NCBI GenBank assembly: GCA_937927945.1
Contig: CALEYW010000062.1
Span: forward strand, 1-64,000
Source: an uncultured candidate division WPS-2 bacterium
GTDB taxonomy: Bacteria; Vulcanimicrobiota; Vulcanimicrobiia; Vulcanimicrobiales; Vulcanimicrobiaceae
Direction: 5' to 3'
Length of the DNA stretch: 64,000 nt
In this document: in pieces, positions 1 through 9,153 of the stretch
How positions within the stretch are numbered: the stretch's first letter is position 1
Layout of the letters: each line of letters opens with the position of its first letter
Notes under the pieces: generated by a model
The model's input: the letters and a program-made list of their open reading frames with translations, nothing else
The model's database searches: none
What the model was told of the DNA's origin: nothing
Made by a program: the position numbers and the translations under genes

Positions 1-50
1 GGCCACGGCTCAAGTATAACCGATCGCATGCTCAAAAGCCCTACAGGCTC

Positions 51-1556
51 CTAGTCGTCAGAGATGCGCTCGACCTTCGTCATCCGGTCGCTCTCGATCA
101 AGCGTCCGAGCGTCGCGAAGCCGGACTCGACTTCGCCGAACACCGTGAAGTCGCGATTCAAGTGCAGCTGCGGCGAGATGGTGATGTAGAACTGCGTACC
201 GGCGGAATCGCGGATCGGACCGGGATTCGCGCCGTCGGTATAGTTGAGGCCCATCGAGATGACGCCGGCGCGCTGTTCGAGCGGGTTCTCTTCGGCGGGG
301 ATCGTGTAGCCAGCGTCGCCTTCACCGTTGTCGTGCGGGTCGCCGGTCTGCGCGACGAAATCGGGGACGACGCGGAACCACCGCAAGTCGTCGTAGTATC
401 CGCGATTCGCCAGGCCCAGAAAATTTGCGACGGTCAGCGGCGCCCACTCCGGAAAAAGCCGCACCACGATCGTCCCCTTGGTCGTCGCTATTCGCACGCG
501 CGGATGCAGGCCGCGCATCGGTCCGTCGAGCAGCGCCGGCGTCGTCGGCACGAGCGGGAGGTCGAGCCGGGCGTCGGCGACCTCGGGCTTGCGCGGCACA
601 CCCGCGGCGCTCGGACGCGGCAACGGCGGCGACGTGTCGATCGGGGCGGGCGATGGGGTCACGACCCCGGCGGGTATCCCCTGCAAATGGTCGGTGCGCT
701 GACCGCCGGCGAGCGCTTTGACGCTCTCGATCGCCTGCTCCCGGACGCGCCACGACGGATCGGCGAGCAGCGGCTCGAGCAGCGTCGCTTCGGAGGGGCG
801 CTTGCGGCGCGCGACGAGGTCGGCGAATTGGATGCGGACGACCTCTTCGCGGTCCGCCAGCCCGGCGCGAATCGTGGCGGCCGTCGTCTGCGCGGCAAAC
901 GCTCGGCGCAGCGTCCACGCCTGGTGCCACCGGACCGTCCGGTTTTTTTCGTGCCGGAAGGCGCGTTCGAGCGCCGCGGCGATCTCGGTCCCGCCGGCCT
1001 CGTCGCGCCAGGCCGAGAGCGCCGCCGCGGCGCGCGCGCGAACGATCGGATCCTGGTCGCGCGCGACCAGGGCCACCAGCGCCCGGGCGAGCTCGGCCGC
1101 GCCGGGTGATTTGCCGGCCTTCGCCCGCCAGGCGGCGTCGATCGCCGCGACCCGGACGGCGGACGCCTGGTCGCCGAGGACGTGGCTCACTACCTCGCTC
1201 GATATGGGGGTCTTTGCAGCCAGCAAGCCGTATCCGTAAACAGCGAAAGTACGGAGCGAAACGTCTTGGGCCCCGGTCGCGTTACGTAGAGGCCCGGCCG
1301 CGCGCGCGTCTTCGGTCCTCCCGAGCGCGAGCGCCGCCCGCCCCGCCACCCTCACGTCGCGTGACGCGAGAGCAACGGTAAGCTCGTCGGAGTACGTCCG
1401 GGTACTTTCGAACTCCACCAAACGCCGGTAATCAGTCTGCTCACCAGGAGCGCCTTCGACCGGCGCGAGGACCATGCAAGCCGCAGTACCGACCGCCGCG
1501 GCGGCCAGGAGTACCCGAATCTTAATGCAAGCGATCTTCCCGACGACAACTTCCAT
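51..1556 (-). CDS. HEAT-repeat protein fused to a cyclophilin-type peptidyl-prolyl isomerase
   Basis: The 501-residue product starts with a hydrophobic export signal (about residues 12-36; a Cys at its end could be a lipidation site, but the lipobox is imperfect). Alanine-rich helical HEAT-like repeats follow (about 40-290), then a Pro-rich linker. The C-terminal cyclophilin domain (about 350-495) shows FRVVPDFVAQTGD, with the Arg of the catalytic FxR motif, and AGTQFYIT followed by FTVFGEV. Cyclophilins isomerise Xaa-Pro bonds during folding; HEAT repeats usually bind proteins. I infer an exported chaperone-like isomerase whose HEAT array recruits clients. It is divergent from the KGG gene. 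The domain calls are strong; the substrate is unknown. Confidence 0.88.
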   Translation of the reverse strand: MEVVVGKIACIKIRVLLAAAAVGTAACMVLAPVEGAPGEQTDYRRLVEFESTRTYSDELTVALASRDVRVAGRAALALGRTEDARAAGPLRNATGAQDVSLRTFAVYGYGLLAAKTPISSEVVSHVLGDQASAVRVAAIDAAWRAKAGKSPGAAELARALVALVARDQDPIVRARAAAALSAWRDEAGGTEIAAALERAFRHEKNRTVRWHQAWTLRRAFAAQTTAATIRAGLADREEVVRIQFADLVARRKRPSEATLLEPLLADPSWRVREQAIESVKALAGGQRTDHLQGIPAGVVTPSPAPIDTSPPLPRPSAAGVPRKPEVADARLDLPLVPTTPALLDGPMRGLHPRVRIATTKGTIVVRLFPEWAPLTVANFLGLANRGYYDDLRWFRVVPDFVAQTGDPHDNGEGDAGYTIPAEENPLEQRAGVISMGLNYTDGANPGPIRDSAGTQFYITISPQLHLNRDFTVFGEVESGFATLGRLIESDRMTKVERISDD

Positions 1557-1614
1557 GGCTTCGCTTACGTTACTGAGATAGGTCGATTTTCATCCACGAG
1601 GTTTATCCCATCTA

Positions 1615-1956
1615 ATGTCAACCACCCCAGAACGAAAGACCGGTAGCGGCATGAGCGTCCGCGAAGCAGGCCAAAAAGGCGGCGAGACGGTCAAGAAAAA
1701 GTACGGTCCCGAGTTCTACGAGATGATCGGGCGCAAGGGCGGTCAAGCGACCAAGAAAGCCCACGGCCATGCCTTCTACGAAGCGATCGGCAAGAAGGGC
1801 GGCAAAAAGGGCGGCGAGGCGACTCGCGACCGTTACGGCCCGGAATTCTACGAGACGATCGGTCAAAAGGGCGGCCAGAAGGTCAAAGCCCTGATCGAGC
1901 AGGGCAAGAAGGCCGCAGCCGAAGCCGCCGCAGCAGCGGAGAAAAAGGCGTCCTGA
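1615..1956 (+). CDS. KGG-repeat general stress protein
   Basis: This 113-residue, Lys/Gly-rich protein holds about three copies of a KGG unit of the form (Q/R)KGG-x-x-(T/V)-(K/R)-x-x-(Y/H)-G-x-x-F-Y-E-x-I-G, then an Ala/Lys-rich helical tail. The pattern is that of bacterial KGG/GsiB-like and fungal Con-10 stress proteins, small hydrophilic proteins induced by starvation or drying. The start at 1615 has no clear ribosome site; a second in-frame ATG at 1651 is an alternative. Its TGA overlaps a possible CTG start of the next gene, suggesting co-translation. Confidence 0.85.
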   Translation: MSTTPERKTGSGMSVREAGQKGGETVKKKYGPEFYEMIGRKGGQATKKAHGHAFYEAIGKKGGKKGGEATRDRYGPEFYETIGQKGGQKVKALIEQGKKAAAEAAAAAEKKAS

Positions 1957-2600
1957 CCGCGCTCCAGGGATACCGGACGGCCGTCTTCGCGACGGCCTTC
2001 CTGCTCCTTGGCTTCGCAATGGCGACTGCCGAAGCGCCGCAGCATGCGCTGCCGGCCGGGACGGCCGTCGTCTTCGTCTCCAACGGGCACCTGGACCTCA
2101 CGTCCCCGACGGGCTCGACGGCATCCGCGCACCTGCGCGATCCGCTCGTGCTCGACGGCGTGACGATTGCGGCGGCCGGCACCAAGGCGCGCCTGCTCGG
2201 CTTTTCCCGCCTGAACGATGGGAAGCGGGAGGTGCGGATCGCACTCGACCAATTCACGATCGCCGGCGGGATCTTGCCGGTCAAGCTCGTCCTGCCGCTG
2301 CCCGCGGTGGTTGACGTGGGCACGATCCTGGAAGCCCGCACGATGGCGATCGTCGAGCACGTCGGGGACCGCTATTCGATCAGGATCCCGTTCCCGTTCC
2401 CCCTCTCGGCCGAGCGGCCGGCGGCGTACTACACGCCGACCCCGGCCCGCACGGCTTCCCCGAACAGCATGATGGCGCGCCGTCGCCGCTCGACGCCGGC
2501 CCCGACCGCATCGCCGTCCGCCGTCGCTTCTCCGGCCGCCGCCCCCGGCACCGCCGGAACGTCCCCTCTCCCCACTCCGGCGGCAACGAAGATACCCTGA
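1953..2600 (+). CDS. Secreted protein of unknown function, possible CTG start
   Basis: The first standard start in this frame is ATG 2019, but the frame is open upstream. From CTG 1953 it encodes a textbook signal peptide (hydrophobic stretch ending MATAEA), which the ATG would cut through. CTG 1953 overlaps the stop of the KGG gene (CTGA) and lies after a purine-rich GGAGAAAAAGG. The mature part has about 120 residues of beta-rich sequence followed by a Pro/Thr/Ala-rich tail. I recognise no family. If CTG is not used, the gene is 2019-2600 (193 aa) and its signal would be truncated. Confidence 0.6.
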   Translation: MTALQGYRTAVFATAFLLLGFAMATAEAPQHALPAGTAVVFVSNGHLDLTSPTGSTASAHLRDPLVLDGVTIAAAGTKARLLGFSRLNDGKREVRIALDQFTIAGGILPVKLVLPLPAVVDVGTILEARTMAIVEHVGDRYSIRIPFPFPLSAERPAAYYTPTPARTASPNSMMARRRRSTPAPTASPSAVASPAAAPGTAGTSPLPTPAATKIP

Positions 2601-2623
2601 CACGCGGCGCGAACCGCCGTCGC

Positions 2624-3334
2624 ATGAACGCACGCTTCGCCCCGCTCGCGCTCGCCTTCGCGTTGATCCCGTTCGCCGCGAGCGCCGCCGACGTGCCCAC
2701 TCCCTCCGCCGCCCCGACCGTGGCGCCGTCGCCGAACGCCGCCGAGAGCGCGTTCCTGACGAAGGTCATGCGCGATCTGCCGCAGCGCTATCCGAATCCC
2801 GCCGCGGCGAACAAAGCTGGCTACGTCCGCTATTCGAACGAAGACGCGACGGGCGCGATCAGCTACGTCAACACGAAGGCGTGGAATACGACCGATCCCG
2901 ACGTCCCGGCGCAGCTCTGGTACGACGTGAAGGGCCGGTTGATCGGCGCCGATTTCAGCGCGCGCCGAGATCCGGACGCATCGCCCGCGCCGGCGCCGCC
3001 GTCGCTGTTCGGCATCGATCCGAAGCGCTACGGCAAAGTCGGCGCGCACGTGCACTACGTGACCTGCAACGCGATGAAGAAGTGCGCGTACGGCAAAGCG
3101 GTCGGCGCGAAGAAGTACGCCGCGATCGGTGACGTCGAGCATCCCACCGCGGAGGGCTTGGTGAAAGCCGGCGCCGTGAAAGACGCCGCAGCGGTCGCCA
3201 CCGTCTTCCTGTATCCCGCCATCTACGACGTCTCAGTGTGGGTCGTACCGAACCCGCTCGGTCAATTCGCCGACAAAAATCCCGCCGTCATCCCGAGCCC
3301 GCGCGCAGGCAAGGGCGAAGACGACGCGATGTAA
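2624..3334 (+). CDS. Secreted protein of unknown function
   Basis: The 236-residue product has a clear N-terminal signal peptide (ALAFALIPFAASAA, cut near residue 22), a Pro/Ala-rich linker, and a soluble domain with two Cys near residue 150 (VTCNAMKKC) that could form a disulfide outside the cytoplasm. The C-terminal part is rich in Lys and Ala. It lies 23 nt after the preceding secreted-protein gene on the same strand, so the KGG gene and these two may be one transcript. I recognise no family. Confidence 0.7.
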   Translation: MNARFAPLALAFALIPFAASAADVPTPSAAPTVAPSPNAAESAFLTKVMRDLPQRYPNPAAANKAGYVRYSNEDATGAISYVNTKAWNTTDPDVPAQLWYDVKGRLIGADFSARRDPDASPAPAPPSLFGIDPKRYGKVGAHVHYVTCNAMKKCAYGKAVGAKKYAAIGDVEHPTAEGLVKAGAVKDAAAVATVFLYPAIYDVSVWVVPNPLGQFADKNPAVIPSPRAGKGEDDAM

Positions 3335-3360
3335 CGTCGGTGCCTGGGGTTTTTCAGCTG

Positions 3361-3906
3361 CTAGCGGAGCGCGTCGAAGATCGGAGCGAGTTCTAGAGTG
3401 AATCCTGGCAGCGCAGGGTGGGTAAGCGTGTCGTTGCGGGTGAAGCGTCGCTCACCGCCGGCGTCGACCGCAAGCACGACGGCGTTACGGGGATCGACCA
3501 GCACGACGAGCGTGGTGCCCGCCGCGACGTAGACGCGGCGTTTCTCGTCGATGAGCGCCTGACGGTCGTCCGGGGAGCGCACTTCGATGACGACGTCGGG
3601 TGCCGTACGCGGCTCTTGCTTTTCGTCGTACGTCATGCCGGCGAGGCGGGCGTACGAGACGTACGCGATGTCGGGGACGAGCGGGCGCGTCGCGTCGCCG
3701 GACGGCGTGACGCGGAAGCGCCACTCCGTGCCCACCTCGCCGCGCCCTTCCGCCCAAGCGCCGAGCGCGGTAGCGAAGATGCGTTGCACGATCGCGTGAT
3801 CGCGCTTCGGGCTCATCTTCTGGACGGCGCGTCCGCCGATCCATTCGAACGCGGGCTTGCCCTCAGGAACCGTGATCTCGACGACCATCTCACGCCTTCC
3901 CATCAC
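3361..3906 (-). CDS. Uma2 family (DUF820) PD-(D/E)XK nuclease-like protein
   Basis: The 181-residue protein matches the Uma2 fold. It has an N-terminal strand pair with WIGGRAVQKMSP, the core acidic motif VPDIAYVS (about residue 78) and DVVIEVRSPDD (about 103-113), the usual place of the ExK-like catalytic residues. It ends with the typical short LPGFTLELAPIF. Uma2 proteins are numerous in cyanobacteria and some soil bacteria; their biological role is not settled. It stands alone, downstream of rpoD on the same strand. Confidence 0.82.
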   Translation of the reverse strand: MMGRREMVVEITVPEGKPAFEWIGGRAVQKMSPKRDHAIVQRIFATALGAWAEGRGEVGTEWRFRVTPSGDATRPLVPDIAYVSYARLAGMTYDEKQEPRTAPDVVIEVRSPDDRQALIDEKRRVYVAAGTTLVVLVDPRNAVVLAVDAGGERRFTRNDTLTHPALPGFTLELAPIFDALR

Positions 3907-3930
3907 GCGGACGTGCTCGAGCGGCGAGTC

Positions 3931-5112
3931 TTACTCGTTCGACCAGTAGTCTTTGAGGGCTTTGCCGCGGCTGGGGTGACGAAGTTTGCGCAGCGCCTTC
4001 GCTTCGATTTGGCGGATGCGCTCGCGGGTGACGCCGAACTCCTGGCCGACTTCCTCGAGCGTGCGCTGGTGACCGTCCTCGAGGCCGAAGCGCAGCACCA
4101 GCACCTTGCGCTCGCGCTCGGTGAGGTTCTTGAGGACGTCCTGCATCTTCTCTTTGAGGAGCATGACGGACGCGGCTTCGGCCGGGGCGACCGCTTCCTG
4201 ATCTTCGATGAAGTCGCCCAGATGCGAGTCTTCTTCTTCGCCGATCGGCGTTTCGAGCGAGATCGGTTCCTGCGAAATCTTGATGACCTCGCGAACCTTC
4301 TCGGGGGTGAGCCCCATCTCGTTGGCGATCTCTTCGACCGTCGGATCGCGGCCGAGCTCTTGGAGGAGCTGACGGCTGATCTTGATCAGCCGGTTGATCG
4401 TCTCCACCATGTGGACGGGGATGCGGATCGTGCGGGCCTGGTCGGCGAGCGCGCGGGTGATCGCCTGGCGGATCCACCACGTCGCGTACGTCGAGAACTT
4501 GTATCCCTTGCGATAGTCGAACTTTTCGACCGCGCGGATCAGCCCGAGATTCCCTTCCTGGATGAGATCCAGGAAGAGCATGCCGCGGCCGACGTACTTC
4601 TTCGCGATCGAGACGACCAGCCGGAGGTTCGCTTCGGTGAGCTTGCGCTTGGAGTCTTCGCCTTCGAGGACGACGTGGTTGTCCGCCGTGCCGTTCTTGA
4701 GCGCTTCCTTCTCGCCGGCTTCTATCGACATCGCGAGCCGGCGCTCGTCGTCCATTGAGAGCAGCGGAACGCGGCCGATCTCCTTGAGATACATCCGAAC
4801 CGGGTCGTCGAGGGCGAGACCGGCCGGGATCGTCTCTTCTTCTTTTTCCCCGTCGTCGGCGGGCTTCTCTTCCTTCGCTTGCTCTTCGACGATCTCGATC
4901 CCCAGCGACGCGATCTCCTCGAGGAGGTCGTCCATGCGCTCCGGCGCGACGTCCTCGACGTTGTCGAAGACGGCGTTGATCTCTTCATACGTGAGCGTGC
5001 CGCGCTTCTTCCCGGCGGTCAGCAGCTTCTTGATCTGCTCTTCCAGCGAGAGTTGCGGGGCATCGGTTGCGGGTCCGGTTGATTTCTTTGAACGAGCCAT
5101 GCTGGTCATCAC
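3931..5112 (-). CDS. rpoD: Primary RNA polymerase sigma factor (sigma-70/RpoD)
   Basis: The 393-residue protein carries all sigma-70 regions: a short region 1.1 (about 20-75), an acidic linker, region 1.2 with DDPVRMYLKEIGRVPLL (about 101), region 2 including FDYRKGYKFSTYATWWIRQA (the -10-melting segment), region 3, and region 4 ending GVTRERIRQIEAKALRKLRHP (helix-turn-helix for the -35 element). The lack of a large insert and the high motif conservation mark the housekeeping factor. Starts at 5112 (GTG), 5109 and 5100 are all possible; an AAAGGGGG run lies just upstream. It follows dnaG, a common arrangement in bacteria. Confidence 0.97.
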   Translation of the reverse strand: MMTSMARSKKSTGPATDAPQLSLEEQIKKLLTAGKKRGTLTYEEINAVFDNVEDVAPERMDDLLEEIASLGIEIVEEQAKEEKPADDGEKEEETIPAGLALDDPVRMYLKEIGRVPLLSMDDERRLAMSIEAGEKEALKNGTADNHVVLEGEDSKRKLTEANLRLVVSIAKKYVGRGMLFLDLIQEGNLGLIRAVEKFDYRKGYKFSTYATWWIRQAITRALADQARTIRIPVHMVETINRLIKISRQLLQELGRDPTVEEIANEMGLTPEKVREVIKISQEPISLETPIGEEEDSHLGDFIEDQEAVAPAEAASVMLLKEKMQDVLKNLTERERKVLVLRFGLEDGHQRTLEEVGQEFGVTRERIRQIEAKALRKLRHPSRGKALKDYWSNE

Positions 5113-5169
5113 CCCCTTTCCACTTTTGGTTTGGGTCCGAATCGGAGAAGTAACGTTCCCCCTCGGGGT

Positions 5170-6933
5170 TTATCCTTTTTTGAGCTGCGCGACGAGGGCG
5201 GAATGTTCGGCGAGCAGCGGTCCGGGGACCGGCCGATCACTGTCGATCAGCGCGTCGATCTCCCGGTCGAGTTCCGCTTTCCGGCGCTCCGCGTCGTCAC
5301 GCGCAAAACGCGCGACGACGCGATCGAGCTTCGCCCGTCGATCTTCGGTATCGGCAAAACGCACCGACCCCGCGACCGACGCCAGCGTGGCCGCCGCGTC
5401 ATCGTCTCCTGCAAACACGGCGAAGACGTCCGACGGTTGCACCAGCGAGCGAGCGTGGCTGCGCAACACCTCCCAGACGCGGCGAAACCCCGGGCTCTCG
5501 AAACGCTCGGCGGGGATGCGGTCGCCGTATTCCTCGACCAGCGTCGGCTCGTCCAGCACGATCGAAAGCACCTCGCGTTCGAACGACGGCCTCTCCATCG
5601 CCCCGGGCACGATGTGACGCGACGCATTCGCCTCGCCGCGGTTGAAGTGCAGGGGGTTCACCAGCAGGCGGGCGCGCCGTAAGTCGTCCGCGCTCAGGCC
5701 GAGCCGCCCGGCCGCGTAGACGCGCCACCGGTCTTGCTCCTCGGGCGGCGCCAGCCGGCGGATCGTTTCCTCCGCCCAGCGCGCTAGGCTCCCGCCCTCG
5801 CCGCGCGTCCCGCGGCGGTCGATCTCCGCGTCGATCTTCACTTGGGTTGCGGCGATCGGTTTTGCGAGCAGTTCGCGGAAGGCGTCCGGGCCGTTGCGGC
5901 GGACGAACTCGTCGGGATCCTTCGCGTCCGGAATCCGCAGGGCCGACGCGCGAACGCCCTCGGCGGCCAGCACCTCGATCGACTTCAGCGCCGCTTCGAT
6001 GCCTGCCGCATCGGCGTCGAAGCAGAGCACCGCGCTCGTCGCGATCTTGCGCAGCTCGCGCGCCTGCTCCGGCGTGAACGCCGTGCCGAGCACTGCGACC
6101 GCGTTTGCGAACCCCGCCTGGTGCAGCGCGATGCAATCGAGGTAGCCCTCGACCACGATGACGCTGTCGTCCTTGGCCGCCGCGCGCCGCGCGACGTTGA
6201 GCGCGAAGAGGTACCGGCCTTTGGTGTAGACCGGCGTCGTCGCGGTGTTGAGGTATTTCGGTTCCGCATCGCCGAGCGCGCGGCCGCCGAACGCGATCGT
6301 CTCGCCGGTCGTCGCGAGCGTCGGGATCATCAGCCGGCCGCGATAGAAATCGTAGAAGCCGCCGCGCTGGCTCGGCTTGAGCAGCCCGGCGCGCGCGGCC
6401 AGCTCGAGGTCGACGTCGTTGCGCCGCAGCTCTGCGACCAAACCGTCCCATCCCTCGGGAGCGAAGCCGAGCGCGAACGCTTCGATCGTCGCCGGAGTGA
6501 TGCCGCGGCCTTCGCAGTACGCGCGCGCGGCCGCGCCTTCGCGCGGATCGAGCAGCATGCGGTGAAACCACGCCCGCGCGATCTCGTTCGCCGCATAGAT
6601 CGTCTCGCGCTCGCTGCGCGCGCGCGCGGCGCGCGGATCCTCGTTCTCGACCTCGACGCCGACGCGCTTCGCCAATATCCGCAACGCGTCGGCGAAACCG
6701 ACGTTCTCGTGGCGCTGGATGAAGCTGAACGCGTCGCCTTTGGCGTCGCAGCCGAAACACTTGAAGAAGCCGCGGTCCGGATGGACGTGGAACGAGGGCG
6801 TCTTCTCGCCGTGGAAGGGGCACAGCCCGACCAGATCGTTGCCGCGTTTGCGCAGGGTGACGTACGCCCCGATCACCTCGCCGATGTCGGTGCGAGCGAG
6901 GATCTCCCGCTTGACGCCGTCGTCGACACGCAC
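5170..6933 (-). CDS. dnaG: DNA primase
   Basis: The 587-residue DnaG makes RNA primers at the replication fork. The zinc-binding CHC2 domain is intact (C38-P-F-H41 ... C59-F-G-C62). The core follows with the TOPRIM strand VIVVEGYLD and acidic FDADAAG, the metal-binding centre. The C-terminal part is the diverged helicase-binding domain. A GTG start at 6933 gives the usual N-terminus. It lies upstream of rpoD with a 57-nt gap and is probably co-transcribed with it. Confidence 0.97.
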   Translation of the reverse strand: MRVDDGVKREILARTDIGEVIGAYVTLRKRGNDLVGLCPFHGEKTPSFHVHPDRGFFKCFGCDAKGDAFSFIQRHENVGFADALRILAKRVGVEVENEDPRAARARSERETIYAANEIARAWFHRMLLDPREGAAARAYCEGRGITPATIEAFALGFAPEGWDGLVAELRRNDVDLELAARAGLLKPSQRGGFYDFYRGRLMIPTLATTGETIAFGGRALGDAEPKYLNTATTPVYTKGRYLFALNVARRAAAKDDSVIVVEGYLDCIALHQAGFANAVAVLGTAFTPEQARELRKIATSAVLCFDADAAGIEAALKSIEVLAAEGVRASALRIPDAKDPDEFVRRNGPDAFRELLAKPIAATQVKIDAEIDRRGTRGEGGSLARWAEETIRRLAPPEEQDRWRVYAAGRLGLSADDLRRARLLVNPLHFNRGEANASRHIVPGAMERPSFEREVLSIVLDEPTLVEEYGDRIPAERFESPGFRRVWEVLRSHARSLVQPSDVFAVFAGDDDAAATLASVAGSVRFADTEDRRAKLDRVVARFARDDAERRKAELDREIDALIDSDRPVPGPLLAEHSALVAQLKKG

Positions 6934-6996
6934 GATCAGCCGGTTCGACGCGAGTGCCGTACAAGACTGCCTGGCGCCGTTTCCCGTGCGAAGACG

Positions 6997-9117
6997 CTAC
7001 GGCGCGAGCTGACTCAGGAAGAACGCGAACCGCTCGGTATCGGAGTCGACTCGCTGCGCGAACGAGTTGCCGATCCCGTGCCCCTCACCGCTCTTCTGCA
7101 GCAGCAGCACCGGATACGCCGACGCCGAGTCGGCCTGGAGCAGCGCGACCATCTTGCGCGAGTTGTACGGATCGACGCGCGGATCGTTCTCGCCGGTCGT
7201 CATCAGTACGGCGGGATACGCGACACCTTTGCGCACCCGATGGTACGGTGATTGCCGCACCATCCACGCGAACTGCCGCGGATCGGTGACGGTGCCGAAC
7301 TCGGGCGTGTTGAACGCGCCGTTCGGCGTCAACTCGACGCGCAGCAGGTCGTAGAAGCCGACGGCGGCGTCGACGGCGCGGTACCGTTCCGGATTCCGCG
7401 TGAGCGCCAAGCCCATCAGGAAGCCGCCGGCGCTGCCGCCGAGGATGCCGAGGTGCCGGCGGTCGCCGTACCCGTTCGCGCCGAGCCAATCGGCGCACGC
7501 CGCGAGATCGTCGGCGCTCACGGTCTTGGTGCTCAGCCGCGCGGCCTGATGCCACGCCTCGCCGTATTCGCCGCCGCCGCGGATCATCGCGACGGCGAGA
7601 GCGCCGCCGCGCTCCAGCCAGGCGAGCATGGTCGGATTGAAGCGCGGCTGCGTCACGATGCCGTAGGCTCCGTATGCGGTGAGGATCGTCGGCGTGCGTG
7701 AACCGTGCTGACCCAGGCTGACGACCTCGAGCGGGATTCGCGCCTTACCGTCGAGCGACGGGACGAGGACGCGCGTCACCACGGCGCGGGCGAACGCGGC
7801 CGGCGTGGGCTGACCGATCGACGTCGCCTGCAGCACGTTGCGCGCCGCATCGTAGCGGTACCAACGCGGCGCCAGCGCGTAGCTTTGCAGGCTCAGGACG
7901 ACGTCGGACGCGCTCGGATCGGCTGCGATGAAATCGACCGTCGAGGTCGCGGGGACGCGCGCCGCCGCGCGCAGCGTTCCATCCGCTGCGAAGACGCGCA
8001 TCCGCGAATCGCCACCGTCGAGGTCGATCGTCGCGAAACCGCTCGCGATCGGGACGACGTCGGCGATCGCGAGAATACCGGCGGGGACGAGCGTCGCGCC
8101 CGTGTCGACCGTCTGACCCGGTCCGATGCCGATCACGGTGCCGCGCGGCGCCTTCCCCTTCGCGATCACCGCCAACACGTCGCCGACGAACGCCGCGCCC
8201 GCCTCCGCGCTGCTCCCGATCCCCGCCGCGGGCGTCGCCACCTGCACGAACGCACCACCGCCGCGACGCACGTAGACGGACGCCGGCACGCCGTCACCGT
8301 CCGCGACGACCGCCGCCAGCGCACCGCCGCCGGGCGCGGCAATCAGGTGATATTCCGCCTTCGGTGAGAGCCCGCGTCCGAAGACGTAGCCGTCGGTCTC
8401 GGGATCGGTTCCGACGACATGGTGCACGAGCTCGATCGCGTTGCGTGCGAAGGTGCCGTCGGGGTTGCGCGGCAGCGCCGTGCGGGTGAATCCTTGCGCG
8501 TCGGCATCCCACGCGAAGGCGGCGGGAGTCGTCCCTCCGCCGACGTGCGCGATCGTATCCCCGAGCATCGTCCCCGTGGCGGCATCGACGACGCGCAGCG
8601 TCTCGTCTTCGCTTCCTCCCTGCTGCGTAGTGAACGCGACGCGCGAGCCATCCTCGGAAAGCCGGAAGTCGCCGATCGCCGGTGGCGCTCCGCTCGTTCC
8701 GGCCGACGGATCGAACAGCACGCGTTCGCGACCGGCCTCGCCGTCGCGGGCGACGAGCACCGGCTGCTGCGCCGGCGGCGTGCGGCGCAGATAGACCCAG
8801 CGGCCGTGCGCGATCTCGAGCGCGTACCGTCCCGGCGATCCCTTCGCGAGCGCCTCGACGCGCGCGTGCAAGGCGGCGTACTCGGGACGCCCGTGGAGGA
8901 ACCGGCGGGCGAGGTCGGTTTCGGCCGCAGCCCACGCGCGAGTGCGCGCATCGGCCGGATCCTCGAGCGAGCGATATTGGTCGACGATCTTCGTTCCGAA
9001 GTACGTATCGGTCACCGGACTCGGCGGCGCCGGAGGGTACGCCAAGCGCTGCGGTGCAGAGGCACCAAGCAGACAGGTCACCGCGAGCACGGCAAGGACG
9101 GAACGAGAGATCGCCAT
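6997..9117 (-). CDS. Secreted prolyl oligopeptidase family serine peptidase (S9A)
   Basis: From ATG 9117 the product has 706 residues with a signal peptide (LAVLAVTCLLGASA), the prolyl-oligopeptidase N-segment (DTYFGTKIVDQYRSLED), a beta-propeller (about 75-420) and a C-terminal alpha/beta-hydrolase domain. The triad is visible: Ser562 in GGSAGG, Asp645 in GENDPRVD and His680 in GEGHG. Such enzymes cut short peptides after proline; export suggests a role in scavenging peptides. The frame stays open upstream to 9864, but that stretch overlaps the divergent HD gene and is not coding. A TATCCT box 5 nt before the ATG suggests a leaderless transcript. Confidence 0.93.
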   Translation of the reverse strand: MAISRSVLAVLAVTCLLGASAPQRLAYPPAPPSPVTDTYFGTKIVDQYRSLEDPADARTRAWAAAETDLARRFLHGRPEYAALHARVEALAKGSPGRYALEIAHGRWVYLRRTPPAQQPVLVARDGEAGRERVLFDPSAGTSGAPPAIGDFRLSEDGSRVAFTTQQGGSEDETLRVVDAATGTMLGDTIAHVGGGTTPAAFAWDADAQGFTRTALPRNPDGTFARNAIELVHHVVGTDPETDGYVFGRGLSPKAEYHLIAAPGGGALAAVVADGDGVPASVYVRRGGGAFVQVATPAAGIGSSAEAGAAFVGDVLAVIAKGKAPRGTVIGIGPGQTVDTGATLVPAGILAIADVVPIASGFATIDLDGGDSRMRVFAADGTLRAAARVPATSTVDFIAADPSASDVVLSLQSYALAPRWYRYDAARNVLQATSIGQPTPAAFARAVVTRVLVPSLDGKARIPLEVVSLGQHGSRTPTILTAYGAYGIVTQPRFNPTMLAWLERGGALAVAMIRGGGEYGEAWHQAARLSTKTVSADDLAACADWLGANGYGDRRHLGILGGSAGGFLMGLALTRNPERYRAVDAAVGFYDLLRVELTPNGAFNTPEFGTVTDPRQFAWMVRQSPYHRVRKGVAYPAVLMTTGENDPRVDPYNSRKMVALLQADSASAYPVLLLQKSGEGHGIGNSFAQRVDSDTERFAFFLSQLAP

Positions 9118-9153
9118 GCGGCAGGATACGACGCGGCGCTTCCCATTCATCCG

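Noticed and set aside
8419..9153. Upstream extension of the HD phosphohydrolase frame
   Set aside because: It overlaps the peptidase gene on the other strand and lacks HD-family sequence; the family N-terminus begins at 9154.
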